From assembly GCA_046756925.1 (NCBI GenBank), contig JBHHXH010000035.1:1-26709 (forward strand): a DNA stretch of 26,709 nt, given 5' to 3'. This DNA is from JAJDBU01 sp046756925. GTDB lineage: Bacteria; Nitrospirota; Nitrospiria; SBBL01; JAADHI01. Shown one piece after another: positions 6,932 through 14,718 of this stretch; positions within the stretch are counted from its first letter, which is position 1, and each line of letters starts with the position of its first letter. Below the pieces are notes generated by a model. It did not search any database. It saw nothing but the letters and a program-made list of their open reading frames with translations, and was not told where the DNA came from. The position numbers were made by a program, and so were the translations under genes.

Positions 6932-7849
6932 ATGAACACAGGAAGAACAAGATGGTTCATCGGCGTGCTCAGTGTATTTCTCCTATTCACCGGGGTGCAC
7001 CTATCCGATGCAACCGAGATAAAATTTCTAAGGGTCATTTATGACAAGTCGATCGAGAGATCGGGAAAAGAGATCATCCATCTTGCCTTGCTGGATTCCG
7101 GCAAGATACGGACTCAAGAAGCCATCGGCAAACTGATTGTAAAGGATGCTTCCAGCGGGAGGCTGACCCAAGCAGCTGCTGTTGCATATAGCGCCGTAGA
7201 AAAGTTCGTGGTTTCAGGAATTGACAGGGAGAGAGGCAACACCATTCTTCGCTTATCGAAAGCCGAGGCAAGAACGGCCGATATTATCGCCAGGGAGGAG
7301 GCCATTTTAGGCCCGGCCGCGATCCAGAAGCGCATCCAGGCGATGAATTCGGCAAAGATGAAACAGGCTTTAATTGATGCAGAAGAGTTGCGGGTTGCCC
7401 GCAAGATTGAAGCCAAGGAACAACAAGTAAGATTTGCAAAGAATGTGGTGCGGAATGCACAGGTGAATTGGGCAGCCGGCGAGATGGGAAAGGGACTTTT
7501 TGCGCGTGTTCAAGGGAGAAACACCGACCCGATTCCCAGTGAAGTCGTCGGTATCGTCCGGTCCGGCTTGGGATTTGGTGTTCTGGACGATTTTCGGCTC
7601 GGATTAACCCTTCTTGAGAATGAAACCGGCCAGCCGATGCGGCAGTTGGTCCCTGCGCCCGCCACTGTGGCGTCCTCTGCTTACCCGGTTACTGTATCGG
7701 GAGGATGGGGTGGCTTCGCCGAATTTGGATTCTTTAGCGTGCTCGGGTTTGTTTTTGTTGGATGGATGTGGTTCAGTATCGTGACACACGACGTCGCGCT
7801 CTACGAAGAAAAAGAAGAAGCGCCTTTGGAATACAAAAAGGCAGCCTGA
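6932..7849 (+). CDS. Unrecognised exported protein with C-terminal membrane helix
   Basis: No family was recognised for this 305-aa protein. Visible are a basic N-terminus and a hydrophobic segment (residues 8-27, likely signal peptide, possible cleavage after Ala27), a long middle part rich in Ala, Lys, Arg, Glu and Gln (about 85-180) that looks helical and perhaps coiled-coil, a Pro/Val/Ala/Ser segment (about 235-255), and a single hydrophobic helix near 265-284 (FGFFSVLGFVFVGWMWFSIV) followed by an acidic then lysine-ending tail. If the first segment is cleaved, the middle part would be periplasmic and the protein C-terminally anchored. The start is secure: GGAGG lies 6 bases before the ATG. 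The gene stands alone after a structured leader and is followed by a strong hairpin. Confidence 0.8.
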   Translation: MNTGRTRWFIGVLSVFLLFTGVHLSDATEIKFLRVIYDKSIERSGKEIIHLALLDSGKIRTQEAIGKLIVKDASSGRLTQAAAVAYSAVEKFVVSGIDRERGNTILRLSKAEARTADIIAREEAILGPAAIQKRIQAMNSAKMKQALIDAEELRVARKIEAKEQQVRFAKNVVRNAQVNWAAGEMGKGLFARVQGRNTDPIPSEVVGIVRSGLGFGVLDDFRLGLTLLENETGQPMRQLVPAPATVASSAYPVTVSGGWGGFAEFGFFSVLGFVFVGWMWFSIVTHDVALYEEKEEAPLEYKKAA

Positions 7850-7854
7850 TCGTT

Positions 7855-7891
7855 GTGAGGAGGAGGGTCCATCCCATACCCTCCTCCTCAC
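7855..7891. terminator. Perfect 14-bp hairpin after the 6932 gene
   Basis: GTGAGGAGGAGGGT (7855-7868) and ACCCTCCTCCTCAC (7878-7891) are perfect reverse complements around a 9-base loop, starting 6 bases after the stop codon. The stem is very stable but no T-tract follows on either strand, so it may be an RNA 3'-stabilising structure or a factor-assisted terminator rather than a classic intrinsic one. Confidence 0.6.
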
Positions 7892-8446
7892 CATCGGGTA
7901 TCATGCTTACACACATCCATTTTCCTTATTTGTTCATCCGCAGGCGGTCTTTCGGAAGGAAAGATACCCGCCCAGGAGATCGAAATCATCAAGCGCGCAT
8001 GTTTGTCTTCCTCATCATCCCGGCACTTCTCCATTGGAAGAGAAGGCCGCTTCTTCTTTTTGATTACGGGATCTAAACTATAGTAAGATTTTATATGTCT
8101 TTTTCATTCCATTCGTCATCAACCTGTAATGTTGATCCAATGAGGAAGAACAACCCACTCAATCGTAAAATAGATACCCCCTCTGTATAGGAAAAAATAA
8201 AACTATCTTTAATGTTTAGCCCCATACGACACAGGCCTTTTGCAACGGCAGGAAACGCGGTCTTTGTCGATCAGATCTCTTCTCCAGGCATATTCTCCTT
8301 AATAAACATAAAAAACGCGAGTGTTACATCACGACAGCGCATTTGTTTTGCCCTATTTTCGTGCCCAAAGAAACATCAGGCAAGTAATCGATATCGAAAT
8401 AACGAACAAACCAAGATAACTTTTTTCGGAAGGAGGTGTCTACCGA
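7892..8446. other. Intergenic region with no recognised gene
   Basis: These 555 bases lie between the unrecognised 6932 gene and the DUF481-type gene. A small stem AGAAG/CTTCT (8041-8045 with 8050-8054) followed by TCTTTTTG could terminate plus-strand transcription. A perfect 10-base palindrome TCGATATCGA sits at 8388-8397, about 50 bases before the next start codon, and could be an operator. No convincing promoter or small gene was found; the frame open at 7903-8076 has no ribosome binding site and no recognisable composition. Confidence 0.5.
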
Positions 8447-9283
8447 ATGCGATTCATATCCGGTTCTCTGATCTGCTTTATTCCCATCCAAAGATACTTG
8501 GGTAAAGTGTGGCGAATTGTATTGATATTCTCTCCCCAAGTCTTCTTTTTGATAGACCCTCTCCTTGGATTCGGCATTGTCAATATTGAAGCCATACGCT
8601 CCGAAGCCACCCAGAAAGGATTCAGCGGTCACTTCGAGCTTTCCGTCAACGGCCGTTCCGGGAACACCGATAAAATCACGACCCATACGGCCACCCGTTT
8701 CCAATGGCATCAAAACAAGCACACCGGTTTTGCCGTCCTTCGATACGCATACGGTGAAAGCGCCGGAAACCGGGATACGAACAAGACCTTCCTTCACGCG
8801 CGATACATTCACAAAATGTCCCCAGGTCGCTCGGAAGAAGCCTTTATACAAGGCGAATCGGACGAATTCGCTCGCCTTTCCTTCCGGGGACTGGCAGGTG
8901 CGGGCTTGCGATTTCAGCTCTCGAATCACCCTCGCAAACAGACCGCCTACCTCGGAACCGGGGCGTTTTACGTCGTCGAATCGCTTGAGGCAAGACCCGG
9001 CACAACGGACGCACGTACTGAGCAATTTTGGCGGTTCAATACGTACTTGAGTTATCAACGCCGTTTAAATGAAAATGTGCATTTTATCAGCACAACCTAT
9101 TACCAGCCTGCGATTGAGAATTTTTCGGATTACCGCATCTTAGAGGAAGCCGGTTTCACCATCAGCATGACGGACCAACTCAAGCTCAATTTATCCTTGG
9201 ATATCATACACGACAGTAAGCCGCCGCAATCGGTCGAAAAAACGGACGTGACTTACCGCACGGGTATCGAATATGCCTTTTAA
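8447..9283 (+). CDS. DUF481-type outer-membrane beta-barrel protein
   Basis: The protein (278 aa) resembles the DUF481 / YdiY salt-induced outer-membrane family, whose function is not established. Visible are a hydrophobic N-terminal export segment (about residues 22-45), the family-style opening GFSGHFELSVNGRSGNTDK (about 58-76), then alternating short strands with the pattern typical of small beta-barrels (DEFARLSFRGLAGAGLRFQL, YLGTGAFYVVES, FWRFNTYLSYQRRL), and a C-terminal strand ending in a Tyr-x-Phe (EYAF), the usual terminal aromatic of outer-membrane proteins. GGAGG is 10 bases before the ATG. The N-terminus before the hydrophobic segment is unusually long, so a slightly later start is possible. 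It stands alone; the link to osmotic adaptation with the sucrose operon is only suggestive. Confidence 0.72.
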   Translation: MRFISGSLICFIPIQRYLGKVWRIVLIFSPQVFFLIDPLLGFGIVNIEAIRSEATQKGFSGHFELSVNGRSGNTDKITTHTATRFQWHQNKHTGFAVLRYAYGESAGNRDTNKTFLHARYIHKMSPGRSEEAFIQGESDEFARLSFRGLAGAGLRFQLSNHPRKQTAYLGTGAFYVVESLEARPGTTDARTEQFWRFNTYLSYQRRLNENVHFISTTYYQPAIENFSDYRILEEAGFTISMTDQLKLNLSLDIIHDSKPPQSVEKTDVTYRTGIEYAF

Positions 9284-9295
9284 ATCCGGCAGTGC

Positions 9296-9421
9296 TCAAT
9301 TTGACTTAGAAGGGAGCAATCTGTTGCGTTGTCATTCTCGTTTAAGCGCGCATCCAGCAACCTAAAAACCCATAGATGCCCGCTTTTGCGGGCATGACAC
9401 ATGCTGGAAATTTCAATTTGA
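9296..9421. repeat. Palindromic repeat element (REP/MITE-like) with flanking direct repeats
   Basis: ATGCCCGC (9376-9383) and GCGGGCAT (9388-9395) form a perfect 8-bp hairpin with a TTTT loop. The 70-base interval 9330-9399 begins TGTCAT and ends ATGACA, which are inverted repeats. The form (TGTCATTC...ATCCAG...GCCCGC-loop-GCGGGCATGACA) resembles short palindromic intergenic repeats scattered through many bacterial genomes. The 9-base word TCAATTTGA occurs in the same orientation on both sides (9296-9304 and 9413-9421). Confidence 0.55.
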
Positions 9422-9514
9422 GTCATTGCCCGTAATCCGCTTACATTGACAAAGAAAATAGGGATGTATAAAATCACGTTTTCTTGAAATTTGCCGCATC
9501 GAGCTTCGACCATC

Positions 9515-10339
9515 ATGCAAAAGATCGGAATTGTCCTCAAAGCCAATCATCCCGCCGGAAAAGAAACCCTCGATGCCTTGGTCGGCTGGCTCGATCATCA
9601 AGGCAAGGAAGTCCTTCAAATCGCCTCGTCACAACAACAGCTTCCCATCCCCGCACTTGATCTCCTCATCGTTCTTGGAGGGGATGGAACCTTCTTGTCG
9701 GCCGCCAGGCAAGTGGAAGGCAGGGACATCCCGCTCTTAGGCGTCAATCTTGGGAGTTTGGGGTTTTTAACGGAAATCACGCTAGAGGAGATCTATGCCA
9801 CGCTTGAGCGTATCTTCCAAAAAGGATATCTTGAAGATTTCCGTCAAACGTTGTCCTGTTACGTTAAAAGAGGATCCGTCCGTCTGGACCAGCCGACGGT
9901 GCTCAACGATGTCACGATACACAAAGGGGCCCTTTCGAAGTTGATTCATTTGGAGATCACGATCGACGGGCAATTCGTCACCGCCATCCGCGCAGACGGC
10001 TTAATCGTTTCAAGTCCGACGGGTTCAACCGGCTACTCCCTCTCTTCCGGCGGACCGATCGTTCACCCCTCCGTCGATGCCATGTTGTTGACACCGATTT
10101 CTCCACACATGCTCACGAACCGTCCCATCGTTGTACCGAGCGGGGCGGAAGTCAGTGTGGTTTTAAAAACGGATCATCAAGGTCCCGTTGCCATGTTCGA
10201 CGGTCAAGAAGTTTGTCCCCTGGTCAAAAACGATGCCGTGCACATTACGGCCGCTAAAGAAAAACTGAAGGTGATTCGGTCCCCCAATCGCAGTTACTAC
10301 CAAGTGCTTCGCCAAAAGTTAAAATGGGGTGAATCTTGA
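9515..10339 (+). CDS. nadK: NAD kinase
   Basis: NAD kinase (274 aa) phosphorylates NAD to NADP in the cytoplasm. The GGDGT motif is at residues 55-59. The downstream substrate-binding motif reads LND where most members have LNE, a conservative change. The glycine-rich segment SSPTGSTGYSLSSGGPIVHP is intact, and length is typical. The ATG at 9515 begins the conserved MQKIGIVLK; an in-frame ATG at 9491 would add eight residues, and neither has a strong ribosome binding site. The following propeller gene overlaps its stop codon. The transhydrogenase operon 1.4 kb downstream also acts on the NADP pool. Confidence 0.95.
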   Translation: MQKIGIVLKANHPAGKETLDALVGWLDHQGKEVLQIASSQQQLPIPALDLLIVLGGDGTFLSAARQVEGRDIPLLGVNLGSLGFLTEITLEEIYATLERIFQKGYLEDFRQTLSCYVKRGSVRLDQPTVLNDVTIHKGALSKLIHLEITIDGQFVTAIRADGLIVSSPTGSTGYSLSSGGPIVHPSVDAMLLTPISPHMLTNRPIVVPSGAEVSVVLKTDHQGPVAMFDGQEVCPLVKNDAVHITAAKEKLKVIRSPNRSYYQVLRQKLKWGES

Positions 10340-11460
10340 AAGCGTCTTTTATGACCATGCTCTTCTTCTGGTTCATTCGGGCCTCGGTCGCCTTTGCACA
10401 AACGCCGCCGCCCCTACCGCCAGGCTCATTCGACACGAGATGGACCGGTTGGTCGATCGGCGAAGTGGTGATTCGCGCCCTGTATGCTCAAGGAAACGAT
10501 ATCTGGATCGGGACTTCGAACGGCCTTTTGCGTTTTAACCGACGCAACGAAACCCACCAAGTGTTTAACGCGCGTCGAACGGGCCTGCTTTCGAATGTTA
10601 TTGTTTCGATCACCTCCGATGCGAAAGGACATATTTGGATCGGCACTTACGGCGGCGGCCTCGCCCGCTACGACGGCAGTCGATGGAACCTCTATACGCC
10701 CTACGGACAAGGGAATAAACAATACGGCGCCGATTGGGTGCAATACAATCCCACAAACGGTCTTGGCGATCTGTGGGTCTACGATCTTCTATTCGAACCC
10801 GATGGCGTGATGTGGGCGGCCACTTGGAAAGGCGCCAGCCGGACCTCCCGCAAAGGTTTTAAGACCTATACAATGGCGGATGGCCTGGTCGATAAGTGGG
10901 TCTATACCGTCGAAAGGGAAACTTCAGGCGTTCTCTGGTTCGGAACGGAAGGGGGTATCAATCGCTTCGATGGAAGGGCTTGGCAAGGATGGACCCATGC
11001 CGACGGTCTCGGCGCCCCGATTCAGACAACATTGAGCCTCCCGAAGGCCGAAGACGAGGAATCCTACGATGACGATGAAGGCCATCATCTTCAGCGTGGT
11101 AGAGAGAACCAACAAACCAACCCAAATTATGTCATCTCCTCAGTCATCGATTCGAACGGCGTGAAGTGGTTCGGCACTTGGGGCGGAGGGCTGTCTCGAT
11201 TCGACGGTGAACGCTTCAAAAACTATACAACGGAAGACGGTCTTCCAGGGAATATCGTCAATGCCATCGAGCTCGATCAGCATGGGATCATGTGGATCGG
11301 CACCAATAAAGGCGTCAGCCGCTTCGACGGAAAAACCTTTAGAAATTTTAATAGAACGAACGGCCTACTCGGAGATTACATCTATTCCATTGCCATCGAT
11401 CCCGAAGGTCATAAATGGTTCGGAACCTTCGGTGGCGTCAGCAGATACACCGGTCCATAA
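10336..11460 (+). CDS. Secreted seven-repeat beta-propeller (two-component-regulator-propeller type)
   Basis: This exported protein (374 aa) has a signal peptide (residues 1-22, ending VAFAQ) and seven copies of the W-x-G-T...G(G/V)xxRFDG motif of regulator propeller repeats, with the W-x-x-T cores at 57-60, 101-104, 160-163, 201-204, 278-281, 320-323 and 361-364. The third is the most diverged (WAAT). In the known families such propellers are usually the sensor part of hybrid histidine kinases; here the propeller is the whole protein. A polar, acidic insertion (about 236-262, EDEESYDDDEGHH) sits between repeats four and five. The start is TTG at 10336, overlapping the nadK TGA, with GGGGTG 5 bases upstream; an ATG at 10351 lacks a ribosome binding site. 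The ligand is unknown. Confidence 0.85.
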   Translation: MKASFMTMLFFWFIRASVAFAQTPPPLPPGSFDTRWTGWSIGEVVIRALYAQGNDIWIGTSNGLLRFNRRNETHQVFNARRTGLLSNVIVSITSDAKGHIWIGTYGGGLARYDGSRWNLYTPYGQGNKQYGADWVQYNPTNGLGDLWVYDLLFEPDGVMWAATWKGASRTSRKGFKTYTMADGLVDKWVYTVERETSGVLWFGTEGGINRFDGRAWQGWTHADGLGAPIQTTLSLPKAEDEESYDDDEGHHLQRGRENQQTNPNYVISSVIDSNGVKWFGTWGGGLSRFDGERFKNYTTEDGLPGNIVNAIELDQHGIMWIGTNKGVSRFDGKTFRNFNRTNGLLGDYIYSIAIDPEGHKWFGTFGGVSRYTGP

Positions 11461-11616
11461 TGCGGTGTTCCAACGCAATACGGAAAACCGCTCTGTCCAA
11501 TATCGTTGTGGATTAACGCGTCCTGCCATGTTCCCTTTTGAACGCCTTGATTTTATTCAAATCAAAATCGACGCCTTCAAACTCCGTAAGCGTGGAATTC
11601 GGGGGCCAATTAATGC

Positions 11617-11646
11617 TTGACGATACAAAGAGAGCCTGTGTATAAA
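11617..11646 (+). promoter_or_regulatory. Sigma-70 promoter of the pnt operon
   Basis: TTGACG (11617-11622) and TATAAA (11641-11646) are separated by 18 bases, each matching five of six consensus positions. The predicted start is near 11653, giving a leader of about 65 bases. An inverted repeat TTGATTT/AAATCAA (11547-11565) lies 50 bases upstream and might be an operator. Its half-sites are 9 bases apart, so it is not an FNR box. Confidence 0.7.
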
Positions 11647-11717
11647 TTGAAAGTTTTGTCTGATCGTTTATCGACAAGGACAATGTCACGTATATATCAA
11701 AATATGAGAGCGATACG

Positions 11718-12863
11718 ATGATAATAGCCGTTCCAAAGGAAATCGCGCCGGGTGAGGCACGTGTTGCACTGACACCCGATGTCGTGAAGCGACTGATTAA
11801 AAAAGGTTTGGAGGTCCATGTACAATCAGGCGCCGGGCTCGGCGCCTGTATGCCGGACGGCGATTACGCTGCCGTCGGCGCAAAAATGATCTCGGATGCC
11901 CGGTCGGCCTTGGCCGAGGCCGACCTGATCGTCAAGATCCACCGCCCCATGACTCACGAAGACTCGGGAGAACACGAGATCGATTTCATGAAAGAAGGCA
12001 GCATCTTAATGGCGCTTCTGCAGCCCCTGGCCCATCCCAAGACAATCATACAGCTGGCGGAACGAAAGGTCAGCGCCATTTCTATGGAGCTGATTCCGAG
12101 AATCACCCGCGCCCAACAGATGGATATCTTAAGTTCGATGAGCAGTGTCGCGGGTTACAAGGCCGTATTGCTCGCCGCCTCTGCCTTCGGAAGGTTTTTC
12201 CCGATGATGACGACCGCCGCCGGCAGCCTGCCCCCGGCGAAGGTACTGATTATCGGCGCAGGTGTGGCGGGTCTTCAGGCCATCGCCACCGCAAAACGTC
12301 TCGGCGCAATGGTGGAGGCCTTCGACACACGCCCAGCTGTGAAAGAACAAGTTCAGAGCCTTGGGGCGACATTCGTCGAGCTCGAGCTCGAAGGGGAAGC
12401 GGGAGAAGATGCCGGGGGCTATGCGAAATCGCTCTCGGAATCCTCTCATCAGAAAGAACTTACCCTGATTTACGAACATGCCAAAACCGCGGATATTATT
12501 ATTACCACCGCTCTCGTACCGGGCAAACAGGCGCCGCGGCTGATTACCGCCGAAATGACGAGAGACATGAAAAAAGGCTCCGTGATTGTCGATTTGGCCG
12601 CCGTTCAGGGCGGCAACTGCGAACTGACCCAAGTGGGCAGAGAGATTGTCGCCGACGGCATCACGATCATCGGCGCCGTGGATCTCGCTGCTTCCATGCC
12701 CATCCATGCGAGTCAAATGTTTGCAAAAAATATGTCTCAATTGATACTGCACCTCTATCGCGACAATACCTTTCATATCGATTTGAATGACGAAATCACC
12801 CAAGGCGCCTTGGTGACCCATCAAGGACAAATTGTCAACGATGCCGTACAGTCGGCCATATAG
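11718..12863 (+). CDS. pntAA: NAD(P) transhydrogenase subunit alpha, part 1 (NAD-binding)
   Basis: This 381-aa cytoplasmic subunit carries the NAD(H)-binding domain I of the proton-translocating transhydrogenase, which passes hydride between NADH and NADP. It opens with the alanine dehydrogenase/PNT signature (AVPKEIAPGEARVALTPDVV), and the Rossmann motif IIGAGVAGLQAIATAKRLGA is near residues 177-196. The subunit is split as in many non-enteric bacteria: domain I alone here and the membrane part in the next gene. Alanine dehydrogenase is excluded by the adjacent pntAB and pntB. Start ATG follows a weak GAGAG. Spacing to pntAB is 15 bases. Confidence 0.95.
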   Translation: MIIAVPKEIAPGEARVALTPDVVKRLIKKGLEVHVQSGAGLGACMPDGDYAAVGAKMISDARSALAEADLIVKIHRPMTHEDSGEHEIDFMKEGSILMALLQPLAHPKTIIQLAERKVSAISMELIPRITRAQQMDILSSMSSVAGYKAVLLAASAFGRFFPMMTTAAGSLPPAKVLIIGAGVAGLQAIATAKRLGAMVEAFDTRPAVKEQVQSLGATFVELELEGEAGEDAGGYAKSLSESSHQKELTLIYEHAKTADIIITTALVPGKQAPRLITAEMTRDMKKGSVIVDLAAVQGGNCELTQVGREIVADGITIIGAVDLAASMPIHASQMFAKNMSQLILHLYRDNTFHIDLNDEITQGALVTHQGQIVNDAVQSAI

Positions 12864-12878
12864 ACTCGGAGCGCAATC

Positions 12879-13166
12879 ATGCTGATTTTGTCGGTCACCC
12901 TTTTTGTTCTGGCAACCTTTCTCGGTTACGAACTGATCTCGCGAGTGCCTCCCCTGCTGCACACGCCTTTGATGTCTGGGGCCAACGCCATTTCGGGAAT
13001 CACCCTGGTCGGGGCCATTCTGGCCTCCGGCACGGGCTTGACCGATCTGAGCACTTTCTTAGGTCTCTTTGCCGTGATCTTTGCGACGATTAACGTGGTC
13101 GGTGGTTTTATGGTCACCAGCCGGATGCTCAAGATGTTTAAAAAGAACACGAAGGAAGAGGCATGA
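12879..13166 (+). CDS. pntAB: NAD(P) transhydrogenase subunit alpha, part 2 (membrane)
   Basis: A 95-aa integral membrane protein with three or four hydrophobic helices and the characteristic PLMSGANAISGITLVGAI segment (about 29-46), which belongs to the proton channel of the transhydrogenase. GGAG lies 7 bases before the ATG, and the stop codon overlaps the pntB start by four bases (ATGA). It assembles with PntAA and PntB in the inner membrane. Confidence 0.95.
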   Translation: MLILSVTLFVLATFLGYELISRVPPLLHTPLMSGANAISGITLVGAILASGTGLTDLSTFLGLFAVIFATINVVGGFMVTSRMLKMFKKNTKEEA

Positions 13167-14572
13167 ATCAGGTTATCGAAATCTCTTACCTCTTGGCCGC
13201 TTCTTCTTTCATCCTTGGCTTGAAATACCTAAGCCATCCCGACACCGCTCAACGCGGCATGCTCCTGGCCCAAGTCGGCATGTTCATCGCCGTCGTCGGC
13301 ACTTTGTTGAACCACGGGGTCGTCAGTTACGGTATGATCCTCGCCGGCATTGCCGTCGGCTCGGCCATTGGCGCTGTCTTGGCGACCAAGATCCAAATGA
13401 CCGCCATGCCGCAAATGGTCGCGCTATTGAACGGTTTTGGCGGACTTTCTTCCGCCCTTGTCGGTGGCGCAGAATTCTTCCGGTCTCAGGCCAACCTCAC
13501 ACCCTATCCAATGACGACGATCGGTTTGACTGTCCTGATCGGGATGGTCACCTTTACCGGAAGCCTTATCGCCTTCGCCAAGCTTCAAGAACTCATGGAC
13601 GGCGCCCCCATCGTTTTTCCATTTCAAAATGGGCTGAATCTCGTCTTATTCATCGTTACCCTGGGTCTGTTCGGCTATCTCGCCTTTGACCCCTCGATCA
13701 CCCTTGCCTTTTGGGCCTTGATCGGCTTGGCGTCCATTCTGGGAATCATGGTGGTCATTCCGATCGGCGGCGGCGACATGCCCGTCGTGATTTCTCTCTT
13801 GAATTCCTATTCGGGCATTGCGGCAGCGGCAAGCGGTTTTATTCTGAATAACAATGTGTTAATTATCAGCGGCTCGCTCGTCGGTTCCGCCGGGATCATC
13901 CTCTCTCAATTGATGTGCAAGGCCATGAACCGATCCTTGGCGAATGTCCTCTTCGGCGCCTTCGGTCAAATCGAATCCGCGCCACCGGCCGAAATCACCG
14001 ATAAAAAAGCGGCTCCCGAAGCGGCACCGGAGGTTCGAAGCGGCACACCGGAAGCGGCGGCGGAAATATTCAAAACCGCGAAAAAAGTGATCATCGTGCC
14101 GGGTTATGGCATGGCCGTGGCCCAAGCGCAACATGCCGTTAGGGATTTGGCCGGATTATTGAAAAGCCAAGGAACGGAAGTGAGCTATGCGATTCATCCC
14201 GTGGCGGGAAGAATGCCCGGTCACATGAATGTCCTGCTGGCGGAGGCGAACGTGCCTTACGACGAATTGATCGACATGGACGACATCAACGAGGAATTCG
14301 ACGAAACCGATGTCTCCTTGGTGATCGGCGCAAACGACGTTGTTAATCCCGCCGCCGATACCGACCCGAAGAGCCCCATCTACGGGATGCCGATCCTCCA
14401 CGTGGATCATTCGAAGCTGGTCATGGTTTTAAAGAGAAGCATGAAACCCGGTTTTGCCGGAATCGACAATGAATTGTTCTTTAAACCCAACACCATGATG
14501 ATCTTCGGCGACGCAAAAGGCACCATTGTGAAGATGGCCGAAGCATTAAAGGCCGCAGAAACGCCCTCCTAA
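13163..14572 (+). CDS. pntB: NAD(P) transhydrogenase subunit beta
   Basis: This 469-aa inner-membrane protein has about eight or nine hydrophobic helices in residues 1-270, followed by a hydrophilic linker and the NADP(H)-binding domain III (about 300-469). Domain III shows VIIVPGYGMAVAQAQHAV, GRMPGHMNVLLAEANVPYD and the NADP-binding IGANDVVNPAA, all intact. Together with PntAA and PntAB it should couple proton entry to NADPH formation. The gene starts inside the pntAB stop codon and ends the operon; no clear intrinsic terminator follows in the 146-base gap. Confidence 0.96.
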   Translation: MNQVIEISYLLAASSFILGLKYLSHPDTAQRGMLLAQVGMFIAVVGTLLNHGVVSYGMILAGIAVGSAIGAVLATKIQMTAMPQMVALLNGFGGLSSALVGGAEFFRSQANLTPYPMTTIGLTVLIGMVTFTGSLIAFAKLQELMDGAPIVFPFQNGLNLVLFIVTLGLFGYLAFDPSITLAFWALIGLASILGIMVVIPIGGGDMPVVISLLNSYSGIAAAASGFILNNNVLIISGSLVGSAGIILSQLMCKAMNRSLANVLFGAFGQIESAPPAEITDKKAAPEAAPEVRSGTPEAAAEIFKTAKKVIIVPGYGMAVAQAQHAVRDLAGLLKSQGTEVSYAIHPVAGRMPGHMNVLLAEANVPYDELIDMDDINEEFDETDVSLVIGANDVVNPAADTDPKSPIYGMPILHVDHSKLVMVLKRSMKPGFAGIDNELFFKPNTMMIFGDAKGTIVKMAEALKAAETPS

Positions 14573-14667
14573 ACCTCGCACCCGTTTCACCTTTTCCCAA
14601 TATGCAACACGATTCCATCGCACACACATCAACATTGAAATAAAACGAAGCGTATCTGCTTTCCCTT

Positions 14668-14687
14668 CATCGATTTCGATGTATACT
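14668..14687 (+). promoter_or_regulatory. Possible promoter -10 with adjacent dyad
   Basis: TATACT (14682-14687, five of six consensus bases) lies 31 bases before the HD-GYP start codon. Immediately upstream is the inverted repeat CATCG-ATTT-CGATG (14668-14681), which would fall in the promoter spacer and could be a repressor site. No good -35 is visible, so the promoter call is weak. Confidence 0.35.
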
Positions 14688-14718
14688 TAAAGAATATCCA
14701 AATTATTTCGGAGGCAGC

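Noticed and set aside
8324..9058. 244-codon open frame on the minus strand
   Set aside because: Opposite the DUF481-type gene, which has a strong Shine-Dalgarno and a beta-barrel pattern; the antisense frame has neither.
11547..11565. TTGATTT/AAATCAA dyad as an FNR/CRP-type site
   Set aside because: Half-sites are too far apart (TTGAT-N9-ATCAA rather than N4), so it is kept only as an unassigned inverted repeat.
12129..12962. 277-codon open frame on the minus strand
   Set aside because: Antisense to pntAA and the start of pntAB; composition rich in His, Arg and Gly without any motif.
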